Counted from the stretch's first letter, positions 1 through 9,070 are shown. The stretch is DNA of 64,000 nucleotides from Tieghemiomyces parasiticus (GCA_027575765.1 JANBPT010000024.1:1-64000); one strand, 5' to 3'. Program-made: numbers and translations. The notes: a model not told the origin generated them from the sequence alone.

Positions 1-1442
1 TCCATCAGGAAGGTCGGACCTAAAGAGAGGCGGTCTTCTTGGAAGGGAAGGCCTCTTGGGGGGCCGCCTTGGTTACAGGCTCATGGCTAATGAGGGTAGA
101 GATAAACTATACGGAGAGGGCTAAGGGGAGGGTGTAGCTACAAGCGGTAACCACGTGCTATGAAATACCAGATAATACAAGGGGGGAGTAGAGGTGATAG
201 AACGGAGGAGGCACCCAGGGAGGCTGGGGATGCTTCAGAAGTCACAAGCGTTTGCCCTTATCGGTTGTTTGAGGTGAATGGAAAAGAGGTAATATACTGG
301 TAGAAACAATTGGCAAGGAAATAGAACGATGGACCAAAGGGTAAATGTGGTGCTAGTACATACTGAGGAGATGAGGATACCATAGAAACACAGTAACGTA
401 ATATGGAAGTGTGGCTTTTTATGGAGGTGGTTGACAGAGAAGTATTCTATATACACCTTCCGACCTGCATTACCATACAAAATTTAGCAGCAGCAAACAC
501 TGTGAAAGAGGGAAAGAGGAGATTAAAAGAAAAACCGTAGCAATATAGACGGGAGGGCAATAAGGGCATGTTATCATATATAATGCTTATTATGTGGATG
601 TAGCAATAGAACTTGATTAACTTGGTGTGGCCAAGGTGATCACTGCCTTACTGTAGCCTTGGGAACAGCGGCACCTCACCTCGGTCTCGCAGTCCAATAA
701 CCATAAACCAAACAAGTCTAGTATTATATCGCATTTTTCTTAAGAGTATTGCGATTAGTCATTTCTAGGCTATCCTGCCTTCACTGTTCATCCGCCTTTT
801 TTATGCCGTGTTCTTTGTATGCTTTTGCTTATGTCGTTTCACATGATTGCTGCTTTTCAACTTCACGGTATGATTGTGGTCAGGAGAAATAAACAATACT
901 TGCCCACTGGCCACCTCAATAAAACACTAGACTGCCATATAGCTTCTCTTTACTTATATTGTATTCTGATCCCGTTGCTTTACACTGCACCACACTAATC
1001 ATGTCATTTTTATATATGGACAGTCGATATAAAAGAAGGTACGTTAGACAGGAAGAACCATAGATTGTAAGCATTGTGTGATGGAGAAAGCCAAGCCACA
1101 AAGATTGTGATTAAAGAAGGAGGGGAATTTGAGGACAAACGCAGAGTAAGCTTTGGTACGTAGTGCAATATAGCTATGCTGTAATGAGGTGTAATACTAG
1201 CTGGTAACAACAAAAGAAAAAGAGTCAGGTGGTAAAATTTAAGGACCAAGTCTCTACACAGTGAGCTTTGGGAGAGTTTTCCCTACCCTGCCTTGTGGTA
1301 CCTAGTTCAATTAAACTCTAGTTTCTATATCTATTCTTCACATTTGCGTGATGAGAGCACCTCCACCAGTACTTGTACCTGAACCCTCTCAATAGACTCA
1401 CACCTCCTGAGGTATACCAATGGTCCATTGGGCTATGTGGGT
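1..1442. other. AT-rich stretch with no recognisable gene
   Basis: No reading frame here longer than about 80 codons resembles a known family, and none is supported by splice signals or a neighbouring conserved exon. The base composition is visibly more AT-rich than the genic part of the window after 9 kb and matches the transposon block that follows. I regard it as old repeat or intergenic DNA. Confidence 0.5.
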
Positions 1443-1575
1443 TGTGGTGATTGGGAACCACCACATTAGTTTATACTAAGGTAAAGTCCAAGTCTACTAT
1501 TTCATAACCATAAATTCTGTGATAGTAGAATAGCCTTTTGGTTATGGTATTAGACTTGGGCCTAATATCAACACA
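1443..1575. repeat. 133-bp solo-LTR-like repeat, copy 1
   Basis: This block begins TGTGGTGATTGG and ends ATCAACACA. It matches the element at 3209-3341 along its whole 133 bp with scattered substitutions. TG...CA ends and inverted arms around CCAAGTCTA and TAGACTTGG fit a very small LTR, as in TRIM-like elements. No clear target duplication flanks this copy, so it is probably the older one. Confidence 0.6.
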
Positions 1576-1626
1576 ATAAATAAAATCAAGAAAAAAAAAG
1601 GTATTCCAAAACATAGATAACATTGC

Positions 1627-1823
1627 TGGCAAGCCCTTGCCTAACTGCGCAGGCTCACTTTTGTACTTGTGTGTGGGGGAATGATCTACATCCCCCTGCA
1701 TAATGCATGTAAACCTTAAACCTTGATCTTGGTTTTCCCCTCAAGCGGATTGGTGATTGTTTACACTTCCTCCATATTGGCATGCCAACTATATGCCTTC
1801 AAGAGACAAATCAAGTGTTGGCA
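1627..1823. repeat. LTR-like direct repeat, copy A
   Basis: A 197-bp block beginning TGGCAAGCCCTTGCC and ending GTGTTGGCA. It is repeated in the same orientation at 2056-2251 with roughly three quarters of positions identical by eye. TG...CA ends and the direct orientation suggest a pair of LTRs of a short non-autonomous element with a 232-bp interior, or two independent solo LTRs. I found no matching target duplications. Confidence 0.5.
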
Positions 1824-2055
1824 CAAAGAAAATTCGATGCTAGGTCTGGGATGATGGCCTTTGGTTGAACTGTACACAACAATGGTCTGGGCTCAACAGC
1901 AAATTGGAGGGGAATGACAATATAGGTTTGTTTACTAACGTCACTATTGTAAATAGTATGGGACTGCAATGCTGTCCACGTACTTAGAAAATAGTAGAAT
2001 AAAAGGAACTTTACTAGAAAATGTGATAGACAAAAAATGTGTAAAGAAAAATAAC

Positions 2056-2251
2056 TGGCAAGCCCTTGCCTAACTGCACGGGCTTGCTTTTATACTGGTG
2101 AGCGGGGAAAGGATCTGCATCCCCCTGCATAAGGCGTGTAACCTTAAACCTTAACCCTAGCCTTCCCCACAAAGGGCTTGGCTAGTGTTTACACTTCCCC
2201 AGTATAGACGTGCCCATCAGATGCCTTTAAGAGCCAAAGCGGGTGTTGGCA
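2056..2251. repeat. LTR-like direct repeat, copy B
   Basis: This is the second, 196-bp copy of the repeat at 1627-1823, with the same TGGCAAGCCC start and TGTTGGCA end. The interval 1824-2055 between the copies has no coding potential that I recognise. Confidence 0.5.
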
Positions 2252-2525
2252 CCACAAAATTGTAAAGTGGACTGGTATCTGGAAGCCAGTCCCGCTTTCA
2301 AAAGAACCTCCAAGTCGAAGTGGAGAATTCAGGAAGATACAGTCGGACCAGGGCTGTCCGAATCTGTAATGCAAAGTTTGGTAGGTTAACTATTGACGGA
2401 GAAAACCTCAAAACAAAATCTAGGAACGTTACCAACAAGCGAGCTTAAGAGAATTTTGGTACTAGACTTTACTAACGAAATAGTGACATTAAATGGCACT
2501 ATGGGACAGAAATTGGGAATAAGCT

Positions 2526-2557
2526 GCCGGGCCCTATGTTGCATACTTGGGCCCGGC
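2526..2557. repeat. Perfect 9-bp inverted repeat with 14-nt loop
   Basis: GCCGGGCCC at 2526-2534 is answered by GGGCCCGGC at 2549-2557. The arms are GC-only in an AT-rich setting. The hairpin is not followed by a T-run and is not next to a recognised gene. Its role is unknown; it may be a relic of a palindromic element end. Confidence 0.5.
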
Positions 2558-2741
2558 TTATATACTAAGACTAAAGTAAATGATTGATGCTAATTGGTGG
2601 AGGGCCTGGCTGGCCCCCCGTCTCTTCCGGGCCTCTCCCAGAGGTCGCCCGGTCTCTTTTCTTTTGTTTCTTTCAATGGTTGTATAGGCGCAGCCTATTC
2701 CAGCTTCTTAAAGCAATAAGCCGTGCTCGGCTTCACAAAAT

Positions 2742-2978
2742 TATAAAGGTATCAACGGTTTAGTATCCAGGTTTCCAAAAAGTAAAAAAACAAGAGTAGA
2801 GGTTCTCAAATTCGTCCCCCTCCCTAGTTCCGGGCGACGACAACCTGGGGTTTTATGTCCCCAAAGTCAACAAGTTCAAATAGACTTGGTAAGCATCAAA
2901 CTATAAGTTTGCAACAAGATGACATAGACATGAGGAAAGCTAGAGGTTAAGGCAGCCAGAAGTGCTGCACTCATCACA
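2742..2978 (-). repeat. 3' LTR of the Ty3/gypsy element
   Basis: 237 bp, differing from the 5' LTR at nine positions by direct comparison. Five of the nine are CpG in the other copy and TpG or CpA here. On the minus strand it begins TGTGATGAG, directly after the polypurine tract. Confidence 0.93.
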
Positions 2979-2990
2979 TTATCCCCCCCT
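2979..2990 (-). other. Polypurine tract of the Ty3/gypsy element
   Basis: On the minus strand the sequence AGGGGGGGATAA lies immediately upstream of the 3' LTR, the standard place for the plus-strand priming site. The pol stop codon TAG (2989-2991) overlaps its first bases. Confidence 0.85.
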
Positions 2991-3208
2991 AAATCATAGT
3001 TAGGCGTTCAAGGCTACGGGGGACATTCCAATTGTACAACGTATCAGCAGTAACATGTGCCGGCTTGAGTCGTGAACCGTGAATCAGAGCAGGTAGCCAA
3101 CACGCATGGATATCCATCAGACGGTAGGTATTGTTGGGAAACATTGCATGCACTTGGAAAGGGCCATACCATTTGTGTTCAAAGGCCAGAGGTGCTGGAT
3201 GCCAAAGT

Positions 3209-3341
3209 TGTGGTGATTGGGAACCACCACATTAGATCATCCCAGGGTAAAGTCCAAGTCTACTATTTCAGAACCACAAATTCTGTGATAGTAGAATAGC
3301 CTTTTGGTTATGGTATTAGACTTGGGCCTAGTATCAACACA
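3209..3341. mobile_element. Nested solo LTR in the integrase C-terminus
   Basis: 133 bp with TG...CA ends, flanked by a perfect 5-bp target duplication AAAGT (3204-3208 and 3342-3346). Without it, the integrase frame would run uninterrupted from DSVLL into the HPAPL...KWYGPF module, which independently confirms the boundaries. The sequence is homologous to 1443-1575. No internal coding region is associated, so it is a solo LTR of a small element. Confidence 0.88.
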
Positions 3342-5421
3342 AAAGTAGTACAGAGTCATCAATTTGATACCAACGCGGTTGATAATTTTGACTCTGATAA
3401 CGTTGAAGGACACGTGCTTGGTGAACCTGGGTACATTGCTGAGCTTCTTGATGGTGTTCTTGTACCTGACGGAGTCGTGATTTAGCTTGCAACAATTGAT
3501 CCGATTCTGGGGGCGTAATGGTTGCAGCTAATGGATGAATTGGATCCCCAAGAACTTTAGGGGCAACCCCAAACAGTAGACTAAAGGGACTATGACCATG
3601 GATGCTATGCGTTCAAACCCGTATGGAGAACAAGGCGGCGTACAAATGTTGATCCCAGTCATTGCGCATTTTGGTGCCATGCCAAAGTAGAATGTTCTTC
3701 AAATACCCATTAAATTGCTCCAGCTTACCGTTGGTTTGGGGGTGATAAGCAGACGTCAAGGTATGGTGAATGCGTTGTTGTGCCAAGTATTTGTTCAGCA
3801 CTTGAATGCAGAAGTTGGCACCCCGGTCAGTCAGGATTTCATGTGGACACCCGTAAGTCGTAAGGATACACTCATACAGGAACCTGGCAATCGTTTGCTT
3901 GGTAGCATCAGGGACAGCTAGTGCCACAGGCCAGTTGGTAGTGTGATCAATGGCGGTGATAATCCAGCGGTTCCCATTCTTGGTTTTGGGATAGCAGCCC
4001 ATAAAATCCAGGCTCCAGTGTCAAAAGGGTAGCAAGGGTGGATCCAAGGCGTGGGGTGGTTGAGGATCTTGGGAATGACCTTTGGTAGTCTGGCATAGGG
4101 GACACTCTTGTACTACCTGGCGGATAGTAGCGTCCTGATGGGGCCACCAAGCACGAGTTTGGAGAAGAACAGTAAGGTGTTGAATCCCTGGGTGGCCCAA
4201 TGAATTGTGAAGGTCCTTAGTATATTGAATCAATTCAGGATACGGGATAAAAGGAACAAGAGCTTCAGTCCATTGGAAATACAAGGTTGCAGAATCAGGA
4301 TTCCAAGTGAACTTGTCCTTCAAACGTGTCATGGTGGCTTTCACCTCAGAAGGAGCTGCATGGGGTAGCACCTTGGTATGCAAGAAGTCGGGTACAAGTT
4401 GAGGCCAATTACGAAGGACATGATTGGGCAGTGGGGTAGCCTCAATGGCATGAATGCGACTAAGGGCGTCAGGGACTTGTTGAAACTTGCCGGGTTGATA
4501 CTTGAGGGTGAAGTCAAACAATTGTAGGGCTTGAACCCAGCAAAACAAACAATCAGACAACCCTGTCTGGGTCATGAACATTTCCAGTCCTCAATGATTG
4601 GTATACACAGTGAAATGACAGCCCAACAAATAGTGCTGCCACAAACGGAGGGCATGATAGATAGCCATGAATTCACGTTCTCGAACAGTGTAACGTTGCT
4701 CCGTGGGCGTGAAGCGGTGGCTTTTGTATGCAATGGGTTGAAGTCCCTGGCCGTGGTCTTGTTGCAGTACAGCCCCAAGGGCAACCTGGGAGGCGTCGGT
4801 GGAAACAGTGAAATTGCGTTGAAAATCGACTAGTAGTAGAACAGGGGGATTAACTAGGGCAGACTTGAGGGCAGTGAAGGCTTGTTGACAAGTAGAGGAC
4901 CAAGTAAGATGGGTTGGATTTCCACAAAGGGTATCAGTGAGGGGGGTAGCAAGATTAGCAAAATGGGCAATGAAATGACAATAATAATTGCAGAGGCCCA
5001 AGAAAGCCTGCACATGACAAAGTTTGGTAGGAGTGGGCCAATTCTGGATGGTGATAATCTTGGCAGGATTGACTTGGAGACGGCCATGTTCAATGTAATG
5101 TCCTAGGTACTCAACACAAGTGATGGCGAATTCACACTTGGCTTGATTGGCAACAAGATGATGGGCTTCCAGCTGGTCAAGGACCCAGGTGACATGTTGA
5201 TGGTGACTGTCCAAGTCAGGACTGTAAATCAGGATATTGTCCAAGTAAACAATGGCAAACCGGTCCAAGGCAGATTGCAGAACGTTGTTCATGAGAGTTT
5301 GGAACGTGGCAGGGGCATTGGTAAAACCAAATGGCATGACCCGGAACTGAAATTGACCATACTGAGTGTTAAAGGCTGTCTTTGGTACGTCCAATGGGAC
5401 CACGCAAATTTGATGATAGCC

Positions 5422-6011
5422 CTGCTGTGGTGAATTCACCATATTTTCCTCTCCTCCTCTCTTTCCCTTTCCCTTTCCCTTTCCCTTTCCCTTTCTCTTT
5501 CCCATTCCCTTTCCCATTCCCATTCCCATTCTCATTCCCTCTCCCTCTCCCTCTCCCTCTCCCTCTCCCTCTCCCTTTCCCTTTATCATCCATCCTGATA
5601 CCTTATTGGTTCTTGAATGGTTACCCAGACCTGTTTATTGTTCTCTGAGGTTCCTATGAGTCTTGGCATGACTCATCTCCTTTTTTCCCATCTTCTTCAA
5701 GCAGGTGCAAAGATGAAAGGATTTGAAATGGCCATCACTATTGGCTACATCTCATTAGTAAGCAATTTCCAGATTGTTCTCCTCCTTTTTTCTCCCATTT
5801 CTCTCCCTTGGATTGTGTCCTCACAAAAATCCTCAACAACCAAATCCTCCCTCCTTTCTCTACCATCTTCATCCTTTCCTTTTTTCATATATATATCCCC
5901 CCTTCCTTCCCTCATTTTTACCATCATCAAACATCATTTTCTTTCACTTTCTTCTCTACCTTTTCAAGAATAAAGTTCCCCATCAAAGAACTTGTTGCTT
6001 GATCATTTCAC
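5422..6011 (-). other. 590-bp intron-like insertion splitting the RT domain
   Basis: On the coding (minus) strand the RT frame reads ...CTTAAGCAG, then GTGAAATGATC at 6011, and resumes after ...CCACAGCAG with GGCTATCATC at 5421. Taking out exactly GT...AG rejoins LKQ to GYHQI in frame, which is the conserved RT order. CAG occurs at both junctions, so a 3-bp target duplication is equally possible. The insert holds no recognisable gene. It carries a purine-rich tract on the sense strand and has no pyrimidine tract before its 3' AG. It could be a captured intron, an introner-like element or a small DNA transposon. Confidence 0.75.
5444..5585. repeat. Homopyrimidine/homopurine simple repeat
   Basis: About 140 bp composed almost entirely of CCCTTT, CCCATT and CCCTCT hexamers on the plus strand, and so nearly pure purine on the minus strand. 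It lies within the insertion that splits the RT frame. Its apparent Gly-Glu and Gly-Lys reading frames are artefacts of the repeat. Confidence 0.9.
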
Positions 6012-6649
6012 CTGCTTAAGATTGAGTTTCGTGAAGTAACAGGCCCCATGAAGTTGGTCAAAGTGATCCTCAACCCAAGGCAGAGGATAGCGGTTCTTTA
6101 CCGTGACTTTGTTCAAGGCACAGTAGTCAACACACATACGCCAGGTGCCATCCTTCTTGTCCACAAACAGGACTGGTGCACCCCAAGGAGAAGCGGCCGG
6201 TTTGATCCACTGATGTTCCAGATACTTGACAAGTTGAGTCTGAAGTTCCTGGAGGTCAGGCTGGCTAAGTTGGTAGGGATGCGTGTATACCGGTGGAGCA
6301 TCACCAGTGGTAATAGCATGATCAATTGATCTTGAGGGCGGCAATGTGTGTGGCAAGGGGCCAAAAACGGTGGTGGAATAACGAGTCAGGAGGTCTTTGA
6401 AAGGATGATCATCAGCAAGAGACTGGTTGGAGGTAATGGCAGTAATAAATACAACAAAGGCAGGGTCAGTAGAGTCATGAAGAGTACGCAAAAAGGTTTT
6501 AGCAGAGACTAGTGAGCAGGTGGTTGATTTCCTAGGAGAAGGATTGGTAAAACTGGGATAACCCTGCAAAGTAAGGTTTTCCTGAGGCAGGAACAGTTGG
6601 TATAACTTCCAGTTGGGAATGGGGTGGTAACAATGAATCCAGGCTTGTC

Positions 6650-7531
6650 CTAGAACAATGTCGGGTTTAAGATCAGGGAAAATATAAAAACTGGTACAAT
6701 GGTAGTGTGAAAACGAGGTAGGCCAAGGTGGACAACACATTGGTCAGATATAAAATTGTTGGTAGAACCAGAGTCATAGAGAACACAAAAAGTTTGACCT
6801 TGGTATTGGCCAGTAAACAAAAGAACAGGTCGGGTGACAGGTAAACAAGTGGAAGACGGGTTAAAATCAGGTGTTGGTATGTGGGTAGAACAAGGACAGG
6901 GTGTACAAGGTAATAAACTGGCAGAGCAGGTATGTAGGGCTGAAGAACCAGGGACAGGTGGCAGGGTACTAGGTGAATGAGGAGCAAGTAAATTAACTGT
7001 GGGTTTACAAATTGTACAATGAATAGGTGACAAAACACCTGGAGTATTAGAAGAACCAAACCCCTGTAGTCCTTGCTTAGTAGACAGGTCCACTTGGGAA
7101 CACTCTTGGAAACAAAGAGGCGTAACAGGCAAAGGAACAGCCTGGGCCAACCGATGACCTGTGTTAAAATGAACAACTGCAGAGGTAATGTTGGAAAGCA
7201 CAAGGCGGACAGTACCACAATACTCAGGATCAATCACTCCGCCGGACAGAATGATGCCTTGTTGGGCAACACTAGAGCGCAAAAATAGTTGCAGATAGTA
7301 CAACACAGGCAATTGGAATGAAAGCCCAGTGTCCACAGTAGTAACTACATGAGGCTTAAGACTAATAGGAGAAGAACAAGCTAGATTGTAGCCGGCGTCA
7401 GTATCATGAGCCTGAAAAGGAGCAAGAACAGAAGAAGAAGAATGACTAAAGAAAACAGTAATTTTTTTGGATTTTGAAATTTTTTGATTTTTTTTAAAAG
7501 AATTGGTGACCTCAAGAGGCGGAAGGGCCAA
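6650..7531 (-). pseudogene. Retrotransposon dUTPase plus aspartic protease domain
   Basis: The N-terminal part carries all five blocks of a trimeric dUTPase except the C-terminal loop: DAGYNL (motif 1, normally DAGYDL), RSSVAQQG (motif 2), GVIDPEYCG (motif 3, normally YRG) and GHRLAQ (motif 4). A linker rich in Pro, Ser and Cys follows, then the protease with DSGSTNNFI. The frame is open upstream of the first codon given here and overlaps the end of gag in the -1 frame, which fits gag-pol frameshifting. It ends by a frameshift inside the protease near 6690, after which the protease continues in another frame. The Asp to Asn and Arg to Cys changes in motifs 1 and 3 suggest the dUTPase is dead. 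dUTPase domains are known in some Metaviridae of basidiomycetes and in several retrovirus genera. Confidence 0.85.
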
Positions 7532-7569
7532 TTGAGCAGAGCTAGCTGGGCTGGATGACGGCCAAAGTA

Positions 7570-8565
7570 TTACTCGGGGTTTTCCACCTCGGTTTTGGCC
7601 AACTCTGGTGAGTTGGCCTCCACCCCGTTTCCCGATTCCTCAGCTTGAATAGCTCGTAGGCCTGGGCAATTATAACAAGTATGCCCAGGACGTCTGCACC
7701 TAAAACAAGCACCCCTTTTGAAAAGGTCATCACGTTCAGCTGGGGTAAGACGTTGGAGCTGGTCCAACTCCATAGGAATGGCCTCTGAATTAGTAGGGGG
7801 TCGACCAGCAAATGTGGAGGGAATGGTTGAACGTCCTCCTTGTGAAAAACCCTTTGATCCACCAACAGAGGGGCTCCGAAAATTAGGTCGATTAGTGGAG
7901 GGGAAAGAAGGAGTGGAAGACGATTTAACCCCCTGGCAATAACCAAATGTCAGTGCCTTATTCTGAGCATCAGGCAAAGAAGTCACCCTAGACACCAACA
8001 AATCATGCTGGAGAGAAGGCTGCAGACCATCCAAAAAGTACTGAAGACGGTCATCGGCATGCATATCTGACACCTGGTAAATCAGACTATTGAACTGACT
8101 AATGTAGCAACTCACAGCCCCCGTCTGGCGCAGCTGACAAATACGCATACGTAAATTCAATCCCAGTTCACGGTGTGAAAAAACCTGCTGAATGGTGGTA
8201 ATGAAGGTGGCCCATTCCATAATGGGAGCCTGGGTAATCTCCCCTCCCGGCATTGCAGCCATCTGAATGTCAAGGGTGCTGCGAAACCATGCACCCGCCA
8301 CATCATCCAGACACTCGCTAGCCAAGTGGGCCCAGTAACTGCGCGGCAAGCTGCGCAGGGAACAGTAAAGCTCCATCCATTGAATCCACACCAACACATT
8401 CGAATCAGGTCTGCCATCAAACCTGGGAGGAATACCTGGGCCAATCTTGGCCTGCAAAAGCAAGCCCTTCTCAGCCTCAGCCGAAATAGCCGCCGCCTGC
8501 ACTACCCCTTTAGGGACATTCTCTTGGTCCAGAGAGTCACCCTTAGTGTCTTGCGACGACGACAT
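7570..8565 (-). CDS. gag: Retrotransposon Gag with CCHC zinc knuckle
   Basis: An open frame of 331 codons from the ATG at 8565 (MSSSQDTKG...). The same frame is open back into the primer-binding site but has no earlier ATG. It has the Retrotrans_gag-type core (PPRFDG, WFRSTL, FITTIQQVFSHREL, LRMRICQLRQTGAVSCYISQFN) and one zinc knuckle, CFRCRRPGHTCYNC, near the C-terminus. Gag forms the virus-like particle and binds the element RNA. The pol frame overlaps its last codons at -1. Unlike pol, gag has kept an intact frame. Whether it is expressed is unknown. Confidence 0.88.
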   Translation of the reverse strand: MSSSQDTKGDSLDQENVPKGVVQAAAISAEAEKGLLLQAKIGPGIPPRFDGRPDSNVLVWIQWMELYCSLRSLPRSYWAHLASECLDDVAGAWFRSTLDIQMAAMPGGEITQAPIMEWATFITTIQQVFSHRELGLNLRMRICQLRQTGAVSCYISQFNSLIYQVSDMHADDRLQYFLDGLQPSLQHDLLVSRVTSLPDAQNKALTFGYCQGVKSSSTPSFPSTNRPNFRSPSVGGSKGFSQGGRSTIPSTFAGRPPTNSEAIPMELDQLQRLTPAERDDLFKRGACFRCRRPGHTCYNCPGLRAIQAEESGNGVEANSPELAKTEVENPE

Positions 8566-8609
8566 AAAAAAAAACACCAACAAGGGAATACCAAGAAGAG
8601 AGAAACGTA

Positions 8610-8621
8610 GCTTTGCTACCA
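8610..8621 (-). other. Primer-binding site, initiator tRNA-Met type
   Basis: On the minus strand TGGTAGCAAAGC lies about 6 nt after the 5' LTR. TGGTAGCA is complementary to the 3' end of eukaryotic initiator tRNA-Met, the usual primer for Ty3/gypsy and copia elements. Confidence 0.7.
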
Positions 8622-8627
8622 ATGTAA

Positions 8628-8864
8628 TATAAAGGTATCAACGGTTTAGTATCCAGGATTCCGAAAAGTAAAAAAACAAGAGTAGAGGTTCTCAAATTCG
8701 TCCCCCTCCCTAGTTCCGGGCGACGACGACCTGGGGTCTTATGTCCCCAAAGTCAACAAGTTAAAATAGACTCGGTAAGCATCAAACTATAAGCTTGCAA
8801 CAAGATGACGTAGACATGAGGAAAGCTAGAGGTTAAGGCAGCCGGAAGTGCTGCACTCATCACA
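8628..8864 (-). repeat. 5' LTR of the Ty3/gypsy element
   Basis: 237 bp, beginning TGTGATGAG on the minus strand and ending ...CCTTTATA next to the primer-binding site. It should carry the element promoter. Its upstream edge lies only a few bases from the tRNA-Thr gene. Confidence 0.93.
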
Positions 8865-8872
8865 AAATATCG

Positions 8873-8945
8873 GCCTTCTTGGCTCAGTTGGCAGAGCGTG
8901 TGCCTAGTAAGCACAAGGTCATCAGTTCGATTCTGGTAGAAGGCA
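8873..8945 (+). tRNA. tRNA-Thr (AGT)
   Basis: The cloverleaf folds perfectly: acceptor GCCTTCT/AGAAGGC, D stem GCTC/GAGC, anticodon stem TGTGC/GCACA with loop CTAGTAA (anticodon AGT), and T stem ATCAG/CTGGT with loop TTCGATT. The discriminator base is A, there is no intron, and CCA is not encoded, as expected in a eukaryote. A short T-run (8952-8956) follows as the Pol III terminator. The retrotransposon lies just upstream, consistent with Pol III-directed integration. Confidence 0.95.
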
Positions 8946-9070
8946 CATATATTTTTAATTATAGCTTTTTTCCAACATGCTCTAGAGCATTCTATCCCAA
9001 TCTTATGGCCTATTATCTGGAGTAATGTTCTAAGGACAATTTTAATAGTCAGCCTACAAGTATTAATTAG

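Larger units (their letters stand above)
2989..6740 (-). pseudogene. pol: Decayed pol: protease end, RT, RNase H, integrase
   Basis: In reading order the frame starts with the end of the protease (DIVLGQAW near 6660), then the RT fingers and palm ([17 protein letters not shown]). It breaks at 6011 for a 590-bp insertion and resumes at 5421 with GYHQI. The RT active-site box reads YLDN instead of YLDD, and the first catalytic Asp reads Asn (KLNLK). RNase H follows (STDAS near 4795). A TGA stop interrupts it after YTNH (near 4585). Integrase shows an HHCC finger (HPGIQH, CPLC), a second TGA near 4020, a DDE core (TAIDHT, LTDRGANF, NGKLEQF) and a third TGA near 3612. A nested LTR at 3209-3341 separates this from the KWYGPF module; the frame then ends at 2989. 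These breaks rule out a working polyprotein. Confidence 0.9.
2742..8864 (-). mobile_element. Ty3/gypsy LTR retrotransposon, complete but decayed, with dUTPase domain
   Basis: The element is bounded by two 237-bp direct repeats (2742-2978 and 8628-8864) and reads on the minus strand. Beside the 5' LTR is a primer-binding site like the end of initiator tRNA-Met (about 8610-8621). Beside the 3' LTR is a polypurine tract (2979-2990). The flanks share AAAT, or AAAAT if the LTR is ended one base earlier, as target duplication (2738-2741 and 8865-8868). Domain order is gag, dUTPase, protease, reverse transcriptase, RNase H, integrase with an HHCC finger and a GPF module. RT before integrase defines Ty3/gypsy; I see no chromodomain. 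The body carries a frameshift, three in-frame TGA codons, lost catalytic residues, a nested solo LTR and a 590-bp insertion, so it cannot be autonomous. Confidence 0.95.

Noticed and set aside
2393..2587. 64-codon plus-strand frame as a small gene
   Set aside because: It spans the GC hairpin, lies in repeat DNA and has no homology or splice context.
3613..4581. TGA as a possible sense codon, because pol has three in-frame TGA
   Set aside because: TGA ends RABL6, the Tctex light chain and other intact genes. All three TGAs fit CGA to TGA decay at CpG.
5369..5648. Overlapping Gly/Glu/Lys-repeat and Pro/Phe-repeat reading frames
   Set aside because: They are translations of the simple hexamer repeat and have no start context, homology or flanking exons.
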